Assembly: GCA_949752795.1 (NCBI GenBank)
Contig: OX457057.1
Location: 162,789,980-162,853,979, forward strand
Length of the DNA: 64,000 bases
Source: Hyperoodon ampullatus
Lineage: Eukaryota > Chordata > Mammalia > Artiodactyla > Ziphiidae
Direction: 5' to 3'
The notes below the pieces were generated by a model, which did not search any database, was not told where the DNA came from, and was given only the letters and a program-made list of their open reading frames with translations. Made by a program: the position numbers and the translations under genes. Positions within the stretch are counted from its first letter, which is position 1. Every line of letters begins with the position of its first letter. Below, in pieces: positions 1 through 11,139 of the stretch.

Positions 1-225
1 TCTAAGTCTCGATGTACATGTGAGTATGGGTGTGTTTATTTGTCAAATTCATCCAACTGTTCCCTTAAGATTTATGCATTTTTCCATAATTAAATGTTAC
101 CTTAAAAAACTATAAATACTGTACTCTAGTTAGTAAGTTTATTTATCCAGTGTAATGGGTTAGCAATTCTGAAAGCACTTTCTGTGTATTTTAGGCTTGA
201 GGAAACGAGTAAATACATGGAAGAG

Positions 226-280
226 GATGAATGAATGGATGAATGAATACATACATACAGACAGACAGACAGACAAACCA
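226..280. repeat. Compound tetranucleotide microsatellite
   Basis: Runs of GAAT/GGAT units pass into ACAT and then ACAG units, a compound simple repeat of about 55 bp. The remainder of 1-344 is AT-rich sequence in which I recognise no repeat family or gene. Confidence 0.85.
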
Positions 281-344
281 ATACTGGAACAAACCAATAT
301 TATGCAACTCCTGATATGATGAACTGTGAAAGAACAGCTTGTGA

Positions 345-932
345 TTTATTCCTGCCAAAAAAAAAATTGCATAACCTAAATTTAATCACAAGTAGCATCA
401 GATAACCTCGCATTAAAGAAGATCTACAAAATAACTGTATCCTTTGCCTCAAAAATGTCAAGGTCAAGAAAATCAGAGAAAGGCAATAGAACTGTTGTAA
501 ATCAAAGGAGACTAAGTAGAAACAATTAAAAATAATGCATAATTTTGGATTTGATCCTAAAGTCGGGGGGGGGAAGCTATAAAGAACATTATTGGGACAA
601 TTGACAAAATTTTAATATGGATTATGGATTAGATAATAGAATCATACCAACATTAAGCTTCCTGATTTTGATGAAAGAAAATGTTCTAATTCTTAGGAAA
701 TTCACACTGAAGTATTTAGGGATCTACAGGCATGATGTTTCCAATTTACTCTCAAATTACTCAAGGAAAAAACTATGCATGTAAAGGTAGATAAAATATG
801 ACCAAAGAAATGGGGCAAACTGTACACAATTATTGAATCTAGGTAAAGGGTATATGGGAGTTTCTTGCATGCTTGCAAATTTTCTATAGGTTTGAAATTT
901 CATCAAAATAAGACATTACACAAGCAAAATTT
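345..932 (+). mobile_element. Old LINE-1 3' UTR fragment (L1MC/L1ME-like)
   Basis: The order of phrases matches the long 3' UTR of mammalian L1M elements: a 'gtcaaggtcaagaaaa' block near 457, a 'gattttgatgaaag' block near 663, then 'aatctaggtaaagggtatat' near 836 and a final 'gaaatttcatcaaaataag'. The same UTR type recurs at 31.5-34.6 kb and at the window end. Divergence is high and the copy is non-coding. A run of nine Gs (565-573) interrupts it. Subfamily naming is from memory and approximate. Confidence 0.6.
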
Positions 933-1905
933 TTTTAAATTTCAAACTACTTCCTTTGTGTCTGTAAGATATTTTTATTATTAATAATGTAATGGTCCCT
1001 ATTTCAGAGTATCTTTTGAGTAATACATATAACAAAGTATCTAGTTTCACAGCTTTCACGAAAGGGAACTTAATCAAGATCACCCTATTAAAATACCTCA
1101 GTGAAAAATTAAATTAAAACTATAATTTTGAGAAAAGTTGCACCATAGGAGTAGAACTTGAGCCCCATAATCAACACTGTAAAATTCAGAGACTCAATGT
1201 TAAATGAGAAAATACTTTTACACACTAAATAGGTAAGGTAAAAATAATTGCCATAGTTTCTAAGAAACTATATCCAAGTAAAGCATCGTGTTGTAGCAAA
1301 TACTGAAATTCTTCTAACCATAAACTTCCCTATTTAAGGAATATGGAAATGGAAAATATTAAACAGCACAGAAAAACATTCAAGCGAAATCAGAAAGCAA
1401 AAGAACTACAGATTGAAGAAGTGACCGTCTCTAAGTAGGAATAATCAAAGAAATGAAGAGATTCGCCTCTCTCACAGTTGGCTAAAGGTGGATTTGGCAA
1501 ATGCTTCAAATTATCTTCTATCATTATGAAAGCCTAATATCATATATGTTAGTTATTTCTCCAAGCTTTATCTTTCATCTGAATATAAGACAACTTGACA
1601 CTCTTGGTTTTCTGAATTTTATCAAATATATATAATGAATTTATAATTTTTAAGAAAATATTCACAGGTTTTATAATTTTTAAAATTAGAAACAATGACA
1701 CTAGTGCCACTGAACTACCACATTCATTATGACTCCTAATATAAAAATTGGCTGCTGATTGAAGTGTCATAACAAGAACATTACTGCCACCTCAAGTATC
1801 AACTAATTATTATTAATATTCTTAATAGTAATTTGTAATATTTAAAGCACAGCTTAAAGAACCACTCTGTTGCTAAGTCAAAAGAAACATCTGAATTCTC
1901 TAAAT
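933..1905. other. Unlabelled AT-rich sequence
   Basis: No repeat family, RNA gene or convincing reading frame recognised. The longest open frame (minus strand, 1549-1770, 73 codons) has low-complexity composition and no motif, so it is not called a gene. Confidence 0.5.
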
Positions 1906-1916
1906 AAACATACAAG

Positions 1917-2123
1917 GGCTTCCCTGGTGACGCAGTGGTTGAGAGTACGCCTGCTGATGCAGGGGACACGGGTTCGTGCCCCGGTCCGGGAAGATCCCAC
2001 ATGCCACGGAGTGGCTGGGCCCGTGAGCCATGGCCGCTGAGCCTGCGCGTCCGGAGCCTGTGCTCCGCAACAGCAGAGGCCACAGCAGTGAGAGGCCTGC
2101 GTACTGCAAAAAACAAAAACAAA
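1917..2123 (+). mobile_element. CHR-type tRNA-derived SINE, short form
   Basis: Head-to-tail complete copy. The tRNA-like head carries a Pol III A box (1928-1938, tgacgcagtgg) and a B box (1971-1981, ggttcgtgccc). The body is GC-rich and the tail is A/C-rich. It is bracketed by an 11 bp perfect TSD, aaacatacaag, at 1906-1916 and 2124-2134, showing L1-type target-primed insertion. CHR SINEs are tRNA-Glu derived and found in cetaceans, hippos and ruminants (family knowledge). The open frames inside it on both strands are by-products of its GC-rich body, not genes. Confidence 0.93.
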
Positions 2124-2164
2124 AAACATACAAGTACTTATATTCACATAGAACCATATTTTAA

Positions 2165-2650
2165 ATTGTTATTGAGTACCTGCCATGTATCAGGCACTGT
2201 ATTAAGACTAGAGGGGCTTCCCTCGTGGCGCAGTGGTTGAGAATTCGCCTGCCAATGCAGGGGACACGGGTTCGATCCCTGGTCAGGGAAGATCCCACAT
2301 GTCGCAGAGCAACTAAGCCTGTGCGCCACAACTACTGAGTCTGCTCTCTAGAGCCCGCGAGCCGCAACTCCTGAAGCCCAGGCATCTAGAGCCTGTGTTC
2401 CGCAACAAGAGAAGCCACCACACTGAGAAGCCAGTGCACCGCAACGAAGAGTAGTCCCCATTCGCCACAACTAGAGAAAGCGCGTGTGCAGCAATGAAAA
2501 CCCAATGCAGCCATAAATAAATAAATAAATAAATAAATGAAATTTATTTAAAAAAAAAAAGACTAGAGGAACAAAAAAGAATAGAACACTGTCCGTACTC
2601 TCTTGGAACTGCCAGTTGACTAGGAAAGACTGACATTAGGAAGGGGGGTC
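2165..2650 (-). mobile_element. L2 LINE 3' end, split by a SINE
   Basis: Left part 2165-2214 reads 'tattgagtacctgccatgtatcaggcactg', the reverse complement of the classic L2 3' end. The right part, from about 2570 to 2650, resumes with the 'gaacactgtcc...ctcttggaactgccagt' block expected just upstream in L2. The CHR SINE at 2215-2558 sits between them, so one L2 fragment was cut by a later insertion. L2 predates the placental radiation. Confidence 0.7.
2215..2558 (+). mobile_element. CHR-type SINE, long form
   Basis: Same tRNA head as the short copies, but the body continues through repeated 'ccacaactactgag'/'gaagcc' blocks to a (TAAA)n plus poly(A) tail (about 2513-2558). The TSD aagactagagg is perfect at 2204-2214 and 2559-2569. 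It inserted into an L2 remnant. The long form is probably ancestral to the short form, which ends soon after the 'gagaggcc' block (inference). Confidence 0.92.
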
Positions 2651-3709
2651 TACAGAATGTTAGGGAAGTGATTTGTAAGGGAATTTTGAACCATGTCTAA
2701 GGCATAAGGGATGGAACCAATTTCTTTTGAGATTCTCTTAATCTTGAGATTCTATTGTTATACTCAATTCTGCTATAATGTGACATGCATTTCTAAAAAT
2801 CATCACACTATACAAAATTGCATAATAAAACTTCAAGACTTATGAGGCAGTGGGGTTGGGAAGCAACGTTCAGAAACAATGACACATAAAAAAAGATAAG
2901 AAGCTAATAAAAACTGTAGACCATTTTACACAGGTTAAATAGTTAAGAAACACCTAAATGCTAAAATAAATATAGCACGCTACTTTGAAAAAACCCTGAA
3001 GTTTGCAGTGGGCATCAGAAGGGTTGTAGCTTTTGTGTTTTTGTGAAGTGATGGAAGGAGGGTTATCTGAAATCTGAAGGACAGCTATAACACTTAAGTG
3101 GATGGATGTGGCTCATAACAAGTATGGGGAACTGAGGCAGCCGGTAGTTGGTCGAGATGTATGCCTTTCAGTATTTGCTACAACACGATGCTTTACTTGG
3201 ATATAGTTTTCTGTATTCAGCTAACGTTTCTCAAATAAATGGCACATAAGCAAACACAAAATTCATGTAATGCTCAAATTGTTCCCTACTATCAATCATA
3301 TGGTACAAATCCTCATTTTCAAAACAAGCGTGATATAAAATAAAATTAAATTTAAATAATTTTTTAAAACACCTGAAACGTAATAAAAATAATAATAAAA
3401 TAAAATAATTTTATCTTTAAAACACCAAAAACAAAAACAAAACCAAGCATGATAGTAGAACTGACTACATTTTCTCTTTTCCATATAACTGGTATGGTAA
3501 AAAACCAGGTAAAAATCAACAGGAGACCCTACCATTGGAAGGCACAATAAAAGCAGAGGGGAAATAGCTCTTATCCTTAGTAAATTCCACTCTTTAGTTC
3601 AAAATTTTCATTTTTTTTCTTTTCTTCCTCCTATCTATATCAGAACAATAAGAACCAAAGGATCAAACTCACGATGTGGGCACAGAGGACCAGCATAAAA
3701 AGGTAATGC
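2651..3709. other. Unlabelled AT-rich sequence
   Basis: No gene or named repeat recognised. An A-rich low-complexity patch lies at about 3330-3450; the minus-strand 83-codon open frame over it (3296-3547) is a composition artefact rich in Phe/Tyr. Confidence 0.45.
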
Positions 3710-3914
3710 GGGCTTCCCTGGTGGCGCAGTGGTTGAGAGTCCGCCTGCCGATGCAGGGGACACGGGTTCATGCCCCGGTCCGGGAAGATCCCACGTACCG
3801 TGGAGCGGCTGGGCCCGTGAGCCATGGCCGCTGAGCCTGCGCGTCCGGAGCCTGTGCTCCGCAACGGGAGAAGCCACAATAGTGAGAGGCCGGCGTACCG
3901 AAAAAAAAAAAAAA
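3710..3914 (+). mobile_element. CHR-type SINE, short form
   Basis: Complete copy with A and B boxes and a pure poly(A) tail. Flanks agt/a-taatgc match with one difference: aggtaatgc at 3701-3709 and agataatgc at 3915-3923, read as a slightly diverged TSD. Confidence 0.92.
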
Positions 3915-3944
3915 AGATAATGCAGCAGATCTGCTTCTAAACTG

Positions 3945-4105
3945 GTGCTTCTCACATTGTAACATGTAGATGAATCACCACAAGATTGAATTAAAATGTA
4001 GATTTTGCTTTAAGTACATGTGGGAGAGGGCCTGAGATTCTACATTTCTACCCAGCTCCTAGGTGATACCTATGATGATTCATGGGCCAAATTGTGAATA
4101 AAAAT
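3945..4105 (+). mobile_element. Ancient hAT-Charlie DNA transposon fragment
   Basis: The sequence runs from 'ggtgcttctcacattgtaa' through 'gatgaatcacc', 'ggcctgagattctacattt' and 'cagctcctaggtgat'. This is the diagnostic order of a short non-autonomous hAT-Charlie element (MER20/MER5 class) found across placental mammals. It is diverged and lacks one terminal repeat, and the exact subfamily is uncertain. Confidence 0.5.
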
Positions 4106-4375
4106 TACAGACAGATTTTTAAATAAAAGGACTAATGGAATTCTCAAGGCTCCCATAAGATTCAGTCAAGTTCACCAAAATAAAAAAATTGTATTGGGAT
4201 TGAGGGTAAAGTGAGAACATTTGCCTGAAATATTCTGTGAGAGCATATACATCACATTGAGACTTAGCTCACGGTAGTGTACTGAGAATCAAATATACAG
4301 TAATCCAAACCTGTTCCTTGGAGACAGCAAAGACTATCTACAACACATAAATAAAGCACAATTAAAAACTGAATA

Positions 4376-4580
4376 GGGCTTTGCTCGTGGCGCAGTGGTT
4401 GAGAGTCCGCCTGCCGATGCAGGGGACGCGGGTTCGTGCCCTGGTCCGGGAGGATCCCACATGCCACGGTGCAGCTAGGCCCGTGAGCCATGACCGCTGA
4501 GCCTGCGTGTCCGGAGCCTGTGCTCCACAATGGGAGAGGCCACAACAGTGAGAGGCCCACGTACCGCAAAAAAAAAAAAC
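4376..4580 (+). mobile_element. CHR-type SINE, short form
   Basis: The head carries two substitutions (gctttgctcg for gcttccctgg). The B box ggttcgtgccc is intact. The poly(A) tail runs into aactgaa (4581-4587), matching aactgaa at 4367-4373 on the left as a short TSD. Confidence 0.9.
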
Positions 4581-4587
4581 AACTGAA

Positions 4588-5183
4588 CAATCTTCTGCAC
4601 TTTATGAACTGCAGCATTTTTTTTTTAATGGAAGGAAGCAAGGGAGGAAGATGCGAATGACCATCTATAGGAGAGTGACAAATAAATCACAGTACAGAAC
4701 TATGTAAAAACAAACACATATATTAGGGTGAGCTACAAAGACACACATTTTTAAAGAGTGATGCCTGTGAGGAGTACAACTGAGAAATCACCTTAGATCC
4801 TTAAAGTTTTATTTTTTAACTGTTAAGTATATACTATAGTCATAATAGTAAGAAAAAACTTAAACAGAAATTTATGTGGTAAGAGGTCTAAGAGATAAGG
4901 TAGAAAAGCACTATATACTATAAAAAAGTAGATCATGATCCCACTTTTATTGAAGATTATCATTAATACATCAGTATGTACATGGTGGAATATGCACAGA
5001 GAGAAAAATCTGTTGCTATTTCTTTAAAATATTTTCTTTTTTAACAATAATAAAATCTGTTGTTATTTTTGTTACTACAGATTTTTATTTTTATATTATT
5101 AATTTCTGTAATATATGAAATTTTACAATGAGTGGGTATTTTTATTCCTTTTGAATGCAGAAAATTTAAATTATTATTATTGT
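4588..5183. other. AT-rich sequence, possible decayed L1 3' tract
   Basis: The stretch around 4920-5010 (atgatcccacttttattg, then 'ggtggaatatgcacagaga') is reminiscent of L1-associated 3' sequence, but I cannot fix a family. No gene is seen. The minus-strand open frame at 5041-5280 is Asn/Lys-rich and partly inside the next SINE. Confidence 0.35.
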
Positions 5184-5298
5184 TATTTTTTTGGCCACAC
5201 CACACAGCATGTGGGATCTTATTTCCCTGAACAGGGATCGAACCTGCGCCCCCTGCATTGAAAGCGTGGAGTCTTAACACTGGACCACCAGGGTCCCT
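5184..5298 (-). mobile_element. Older CHR-type SINE, very short form
   Basis: Read on the minus strand it starts 'agggaccctggtggtcc' and ends 'ggccaa' plus a T-rich (A-rich in sense) tail, about 110 bp. The body ('gtgggatc...ttccctga') and head differ from the young copies ('gtccagtgttaagactcc'), marking an older CHR subfamily. No clear TSD seen. Confidence 0.8.
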
Positions 5299-5667
5299 AA
5301 ATAAATATATTTTTAAATCTACCCAGAGTGAAAATGGAAGCCTTAATGTTAACCCACAGAATCAGAATTAGAGAACAGAGAACTAAACAAGTCATCACAG
5401 ATTAACTTAACCAACTCTTTCATATAATCAAACAAGACCAGAGAAAAGAACTTGTCCATGACTACTCAGTTAACAGCAAAAAACAAAACAAACAAACAAA
5501 AGGAAGAACACAGATGTATCCTAATTCCCAGTTCAGGATTCCAAAACCTCTTTAAATTAGCATTTTCCAAATTATGATCCACAGAACGTAGCTGAGAAAT
5601 TTAGGCTTACAGAGCATAATTGTGACATTAAGGCCAGACATTATAGTATTATTTCGTTTAAATGCTA
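5299..5667. other. Unlabelled sequence between two SINEs
   Basis: No gene recognised. A C/A-rich low-complexity run lies near 5480-5502, and the segment around 5545-5600 resembles decayed DNA-transposon sequence too weakly to name. Confidence 0.35.
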
Positions 5668-5683
5668 AAATTCTTTCTTTTTT

Positions 5684-5988
5684 TTTTTTTTTTTAATTTA
5701 TTTATTTATTATTTATTTATTTGTGGCTGCGTTGGGTCTTCGTTGCTCCATGAGGGCTTTCTCTAGTTGTGGCGAGCGGGGGATACTCTTCTTTGCAGTG
5801 TGTGGGCTTCTCATTGTGGTGGCCTCTCCCGTTGTGGCCCACGGGCTCTAGGTGCACAGGCTTAAGTAGTTGTGGCTCACGGGCTTAGTTTCTCCGCGGC
5901 ATGTGGGATCCTCCCGGCCCAGGGCCCGAACCCATGTCCCCTGCATTGGCAGGCGGACCCTCAACCACTGTGCCACCAGGGAAGTCCC
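5684..5988 (-). mobile_element. CHR-type SINE, long form
   Basis: Minus-strand long-form copy. Its (TAAA)n/poly(A) tail appears as T-rich sequence at the left and its head (gggacttccctggtgg in sense) at the right. The TSD aaattctttctttttt at 5668-5683 and 5989-6004 is perfect, although its T-run makes the left edge fuzzy. Confidence 0.92.
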
Positions 5989-6004
5989 AAATTCTTTCTT
6001 TTTT

Positions 6005-6665
6005 AAAGGCTAAAATAGGATATTAGTTTCTCATTAAAATGGCTTTTAAAAATTTATTTCAACTAAGGGAAGCAAGCGAAGATGAAAAGGCAAAACTTGA
6101 GCTTTCTCAGTTTACAAATACTAGTCTGCCACCACTTCCTTTCTTAAGACACACCTTTTCTATAATGAAATTCTATACTATAAATCCCACATGCTCTTTT
6201 ATAATAGAAGACATAACACATGTTACAATTAACAAAGAGTTCTGGAGCTCTGTTATCAGAAAAGAGAGTACATACCTCTTAGATCGACTCATGAAAAACT
6301 TTAAAAATAGGATTAATTTCTATAAACCAGAAGAAGACATCTTTTAAAAATACAAAGTCTTTGTTTATACAAAGCTAAGTAATTAATAACAAAACATCCC
6401 CTTCCCATCTCCTATCACTGGAGCACATCTGCTTCCCGATGAAACACTTCCTGTAGCAAAAACTACCTCCCTTCTAAGCAGTAGAACTCAAAGACACACC
6501 TGACACGTACACAACTGCTTTTCATTTAAGAGACAAAGATATGTCTAAAAGCACTAAATAAAGATTATTTTTAACAGACAACTGCTGGAATTGATAATAA
6601 TTTTTTAATAAGAAAACATTTTTAAATGAAAACAAAAACACAGATGACTCCTAATGCCATTATTA
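6005..6665. other. Unlabelled sequence with a 102-codon open frame
   Basis: The plus-strand open frame 6039-6347 is the longest non-repeat frame in the first 13 kb. Its protein shows no domain, signal peptide, transmembrane segment or compositional bias typical of a gene. It could be chance in AT-rich DNA, or a terminal exon I cannot recognise. I do not call it a CDS. Confidence 0.35.
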
Positions 6666-7785
6666 AAGTCTTTTTTAAAAAATAAAAACTTCTGCTTTTC
6701 CTCTGACCTCTCTGATCACACCTTTTCTGTCTCCTTTGAGGTACATTCTTCTCTATCTAGTCTCTAAATGTTAGGAGTTCTTCAGATTTGGTCCTAGGCA
6801 CCCCCTCTCCATATTCTCACCATGCACATCATCATTCACAGATACCACAGAAACTTATACCTCCAGTTCAGACCTTGTCTCCTTTGAGCAATATACTCAT
6901 ATATTCAATTTGACAATTTGTGTCCTCTCAAATTGAAAATGTATAAAACTTAACCCGTGATCTTTCCTTTAAAATCTGGTCTCATTCCAGTGTTGCTTAT
7001 TCTAATAAAAAGCACCGCATCCACTCCACTGTACAAGCCCCAAACCTTAGTCCTCTCCCTCTCTTACCATTTAATATCAAATCCATAAGACTCACTGATT
7101 TTCCCTCCTAAGTATTATTTAATCTATCTACTTCTCACTATTTCCTCTAAATCAACCTACTATCATTTCTCACCTAGATTATAACAGCCTCCTAAATTAG
7201 TCTACCTACATCTACTACAGCCCCTTGCAAACCATCATTCCCACTATAGTCAGAATAATCTTTTCAGAATACAAATTTACTGCATACTGTTTAAAACCTT
7301 TCAATTGCTTCCCAATACTCTTATGAAAACAACACAAAACAAACCAAAATTCCTCAGCATAGGCTGGTCCCTACCTATCCCACCCCTTCAGCCTCCCCTG
7401 AAACCTTTTGGTCCTTCATACTAGCCACTCTCCTTCCTCACCATAGGGCTCTTGCCCACACTGTTCCCTCTACACGGAAGGATCTTTCTCTCCTCATCAA
7501 TTGCCTACTCATAATTCACATTTCAGTTCAAGTGTTACCACTTCCTGAGGGAGGCCTTTCCTGACCTCCCTGACTAGGTCAAATCTCCTTTTATAGGCCT
7601 TTACAGTCCCATATATCTCCCTATTACAGTTACAGCTATATTTGGATATTTCCTTGTGAGATTATTAATCAATGACTGTTTTACCCACAAAACTATCATT
7701 TCCATGCCTGTGTTATTGCCTACAGAGTTCTCAATGCTTGACATATGATAGGCACTCAATAAATATTTGTTGAATTCATTAATAA
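6666..7785 (+). mobile_element. L2 LINE, long 3' portion
   Basis: Recognised by an ordered series of L2 landmarks: 'ctcactgattttccctcc', 'cctagattataacagcctcct', 'tttaaaacctttcaattgcttccc', 'ctcttgcccacactgttccctct', 'cttcctgagggaggcctttc', ending 'ggcactcaataaatatttgttgaat' near 7750-7775. About 1.1 kb is kept, unusually long for an L2 remnant. It is non-coding, with stops in every frame. Confidence 0.8.
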
Positions 7786-8480
7786 AATCTGAGAAAGATC
7801 TAAACTAAAAGCACCTAACTTCAGACTAGTAGTAAGAAGGGTCAGTGATCACCTACTTGAGTTTAACATTTTCTCTGATACCAGGAAGATCACATTAACA
7901 TACACACGATGGGGGAGGTGGACAGGGGAGAGAAGATAGTCAGATATACTCCAGGGAGTGGTTTTCCCTGAACCAAGTGGCTATTTGTTTCTTCAAGGTT
8001 ATGGACAGAGAGGAGCATTAACAGAGGAAAATAAAAGAATTCTGTAAAATGAGAAGAGGGCAAAAGGGAGGCAGGAAATATTGCTTTAATTGTTAAGAAA
8101 TTTTTTTCCAGAAATGTCAATTTAGTTGATGCAGAAACCATTATCTGGCTTTTCTAGGTTTTCTTAAAAATTATTTTTAAGAAAAATTTTGGCATCACTG
8201 TTTTCAGAAAATCTTAAAAAAGCATAAAAAGATAACTACAAGCACTCAACAAGTTATATACATTCTTTAATGAACATATACTTGGAAAATGAACAACATT
8301 CTGATAACCTGAAATAAATATCGGCATTGTACATCTGATAAATAACCAAGCAGCTTGTACTAAGGTAGACTTAGCTAAGCACCAAAATTGGGGATGCCAA
8401 AGGAAGGAATTAGGAATATTTTATTATTATAAGGTACTTGCACTACCTGGGAAACAATATAGTATCATTTGAAAGTGGAC
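7786..8480. other. Unlabelled sequence
   Basis: No repeat family, gene or RNA recognised. The minus-strand 83-codon frame at 7890-8141 has no recognisable motif. Confidence 0.45.
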
Positions 8481-9610
8481 TTGGATTAATTGTAAATATA
8501 TATTGAAAATTCTAGGGCAAACACTTAAAAACTTTTTTTAAAAAGTAAGAAAGAAAAAAATAGAATGATATAAAATAATCAATTAAAATCACAAAAGGCA
8601 AAAAAAGTGGAAGACAAATACAGAAACAAAGAACAAGAGCAACAATTAGAAAACAGTAACAAATATAATATATATTGACCCAACTATATTAAAAATCCCT
8701 TTAAACATAAATGGTCTAAATAGTACACCAATGAAAAGATTGAGATTGTCAGTGGGGATCAAAACACAGGGCCCAACTATATGTTGTCTACAAGAAACCT
8801 GCTTTAAATATAAAGACACAAATATATTAAAAATAAAGGGATTGAAAAAGATGTATTACGCTAACACATATAACATATAAAATGCTAATCAAAAGAAAGC
8901 TAAAGTAGCTACGGTAATTTCAAACAGAGCAGAATCCAGAGCAAGGAGAAGAATTAGGGATAGATAAAGGCTTACGTAATGATAAAAGAGTCAATTCCCT
9001 AAGAAAATATAAGAATCCTTAATAAATATGCATCTAACAGCAGAGTGTCAAACTGCATGAGGTAAAATCTGCAAGGAGAAATAGATGAATCTCCATTATA
9101 GCTGGAGATTTCAACCACCCTTCTATGAGAAATGGACAGATCCAGTAGGCAGAAAATCAGTAAGACACAGCTGAACTCAACAGCACCATCAATCAACCAG
9201 GTATAATTAATACCTTTAGATTACTTCATCCAACAATACAATACACATTCTTTTCAAACTCACATGCAGCATTCAAAAAGATGGACCACAGCCTGAGCCA
9301 TAAAACATACCTTGAAAAATTTGAAAAACTAGAAATCATACAATGTATGCTTCCAAACCCATGAAGAATAAACTGGAAATCAGTAACAGAAAGATAGCTG
9401 GAAATTTTGAAAATATGTGGAGATTAAACAATACTCAAAGAAGAAATCTCAAGAGAAATTTTTAAAAAAATTTGAACTAAATGGAAATGAAAATAAGATG
9501 TCAAAGTTTGTGGGATGTAACAAAGAAGTACCTAGAGGGAAACTGAATGCATATATTAGTAAAGAAGAAAGATCTAAAATCAGTAACCTCAGCTTCCACC
9601 TAGGATAACA
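8481..9610 (+). mobile_element. Old LINE-1 ORF2 5' region (endonuclease part), decayed
   Basis: L1 ORF2 endonuclease-region phrases occur in order: 'atggtctaaatagt', 'ccaactatatgttgtctacaag' (8776), 'ataaaggga', 'gctggagatttcaaccaccc' (about 9103), 'atggaccacagcctgagcca', 'gggaaactgaatgcatatatt'. Frames are broken by many stops and indels. The 63-codon frame at 9417-9608 is a leftover of this ORF2. Age is L1M-like by divergence (inference). Confidence 0.8.
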
Positions 9611-10492
9611 GAAAAAGAAGAGGAAATTAAATCCAAATTGATTATGTCTAAATATGTCTTATTTCAACAGTGAAACTCAAATATTTCAAAATTATGCTAT
9701 TTAAAGGTTTATATAACAGTCTAAGACATATCACCCTCAGCATGACTCAAAAAAAAAAACACGATAAAGACAGTAGATGAGGTAGGAGAGACTACCTTTC
9801 AACCACGTTCTGGAATGAGAACAAAGGAGCTGAAACTCTGGATCAAAATAATGAAAATTCCATCAAAAATGAGAAGCCCGGCTAGATGGTCACTTTCCAA
9901 GTCTGATCTCACTTTCTCATTTAGTTCATACAGAAATTTTATAAAATCTCATGCATTTCATAAAAGCCAACACTATTTGATGCCCTACATGAGATTATTC
10001 CTAAGGCTTCTCTTTTACATAGGTCTGTATTATTACTATAATTCTCCTAGGATTTACATCCAGAAATTTACCACATCACTCTTAAGTGGTATAGTTCACA
10101 ACTAGTAGCAATGTTCTACAACTGTTTGTCAATATAAATATCAACATAATTCCTACACTTAAATAAAATCTCAATTTCCTAACTTTTAAAATTACAATTA
10201 TATAGTTATTGTCAACATTTTTTTCTGTCAGCTAAAAATAAATCCTTTCCCATTTTTTTATTCCTATTCTTTCATGGTATGTTTCATACTTAAAAAACAA
10301 AACAAAACAAAAAACCAAAAACTCAAGCTACATCACTCAAACTGTATCTTACCTATAAGTGTGATGGGCCATCACCTCTTAATGGCAGCCATTCAGACCT
10401 CAAGCATGTGAGTAATAATGTTAAATATCTTTATTTCTCCTAGTCATCCTTTCCCTCAGACTATTAGCAACCAACAAGGATATGCAGTTCTT
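9611..10492. other. Unlabelled sequence
   Basis: No named repeat. A 96-codon plus-strand frame (9815-10105) begins basic and ends hydrophobic/aromatic, but has no recognisable family. Its 5' part may continue from the adjacent L1. The A/C-rich patch 10296-10320 is low complexity. Confidence 0.4.
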
Positions 10493-10652
10493 GGGGAGTT
10501 TGGGAGAGAATGTATACATTGGCTGAGTTGCTTTGCTGAGCACCTGAAACTATCACAACATTGTTAATCAGCTATATTCCAATAGAAAATAAAAAGTTAA
10601 AAAAAATAAACATAAAAATTACCACCACCACCACCCCCCACACACACAAAAA
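10493..10652 (+). mobile_element. 5'-truncated young L1 3' end with TSD
   Basis: About 160 bp bounded by a perfect 14 bp TSD, gatatgcagttctt, at 10479-10492 and 10653-10666. It contains the L1 3'-terminal phrases 'gctttgctgagcacctgaaact' (one substitution) and 'cagctatattccaata'. The tail is A-rich, then (ACC)n (10621-10637), then CA. The usual block between 'ggagtttggga' and 'gagttgctttgctg' is largely missing, so there is an internal deletion as well as 5' truncation. Confidence 0.82.
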
Positions 10653-10666
10653 GATATGCAGTTCTT

Positions 10667-11139
10667 CAAATGCCCTACTTGGGATTATTTATTATACTGC
10701 TGCCATATCCTAGTACCAGTTCCTATATGGGTTAATTGACATGAGCCATTTAATAGGTCATAGAATTCACATAAAAGAACCATACAGACAGCAATCTGAA
10801 AATGCTTTTATATTTGTTTAGTTATTTCAACTTATTATATGGTTCACCATATTATTTGTTGGGTGAGTTCTTTTGTAATTCACTCATTCGACAAAAACTT
10901 TCTGAATGCCTACTACCTTATGATGAACTGAACTAGTTGAACATATACTCTGCCAGTTTTTGGTGACCTCCAAAATTTTACAGGGACTTTTAGACATTCT
11001 TTTCCAAACTGTAGATCATCTCAACATGTAATAGGATACTAGAATTCTACAAGATAAAACTTTAGAAACTATATAATGTACTTCTTCATTTTATAGTTCA
11101 TTATGAACACCAAGTGAGAAAGATTTTACAATACCGCTC
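10667..11139. other. Mostly unlabelled; possible L2 3' scrap
   Basis: The block at 10875-10930 ('attcactcattcgacaaaaactttctgaatgcctactacc') resembles the reverse complement of an L2 3' end, but is short and diverged. Nothing else recognised. Confidence 0.35.

Noticed and set aside
1925..1985. tRNA gene suggested by A and B boxes
   Set aside because: The boxes are those of the tRNA-derived SINE head; no cloverleaf with a valid anticodon arm and acceptor stem closes around them, and the same sequence recurs across the window.
1799..2157. Several overlapping open frames of 80-110 codons over the SINEs, sharing a recurrent peptide rich in Gly, Arg, Ser, His and Pro, seen again over nearly every CHR copy
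   Set aside because: They lie on both strands and in two or three frames of the same GC-rich SINE body. Their similarity is explained by the repeat, not by protein selection.
6039..6347. 102-codon open frame in non-repeat DNA
   Set aside because: No domain, no coding-like context, no visible splice or promoter signals; within chance for 64 kb of AT-rich DNA.
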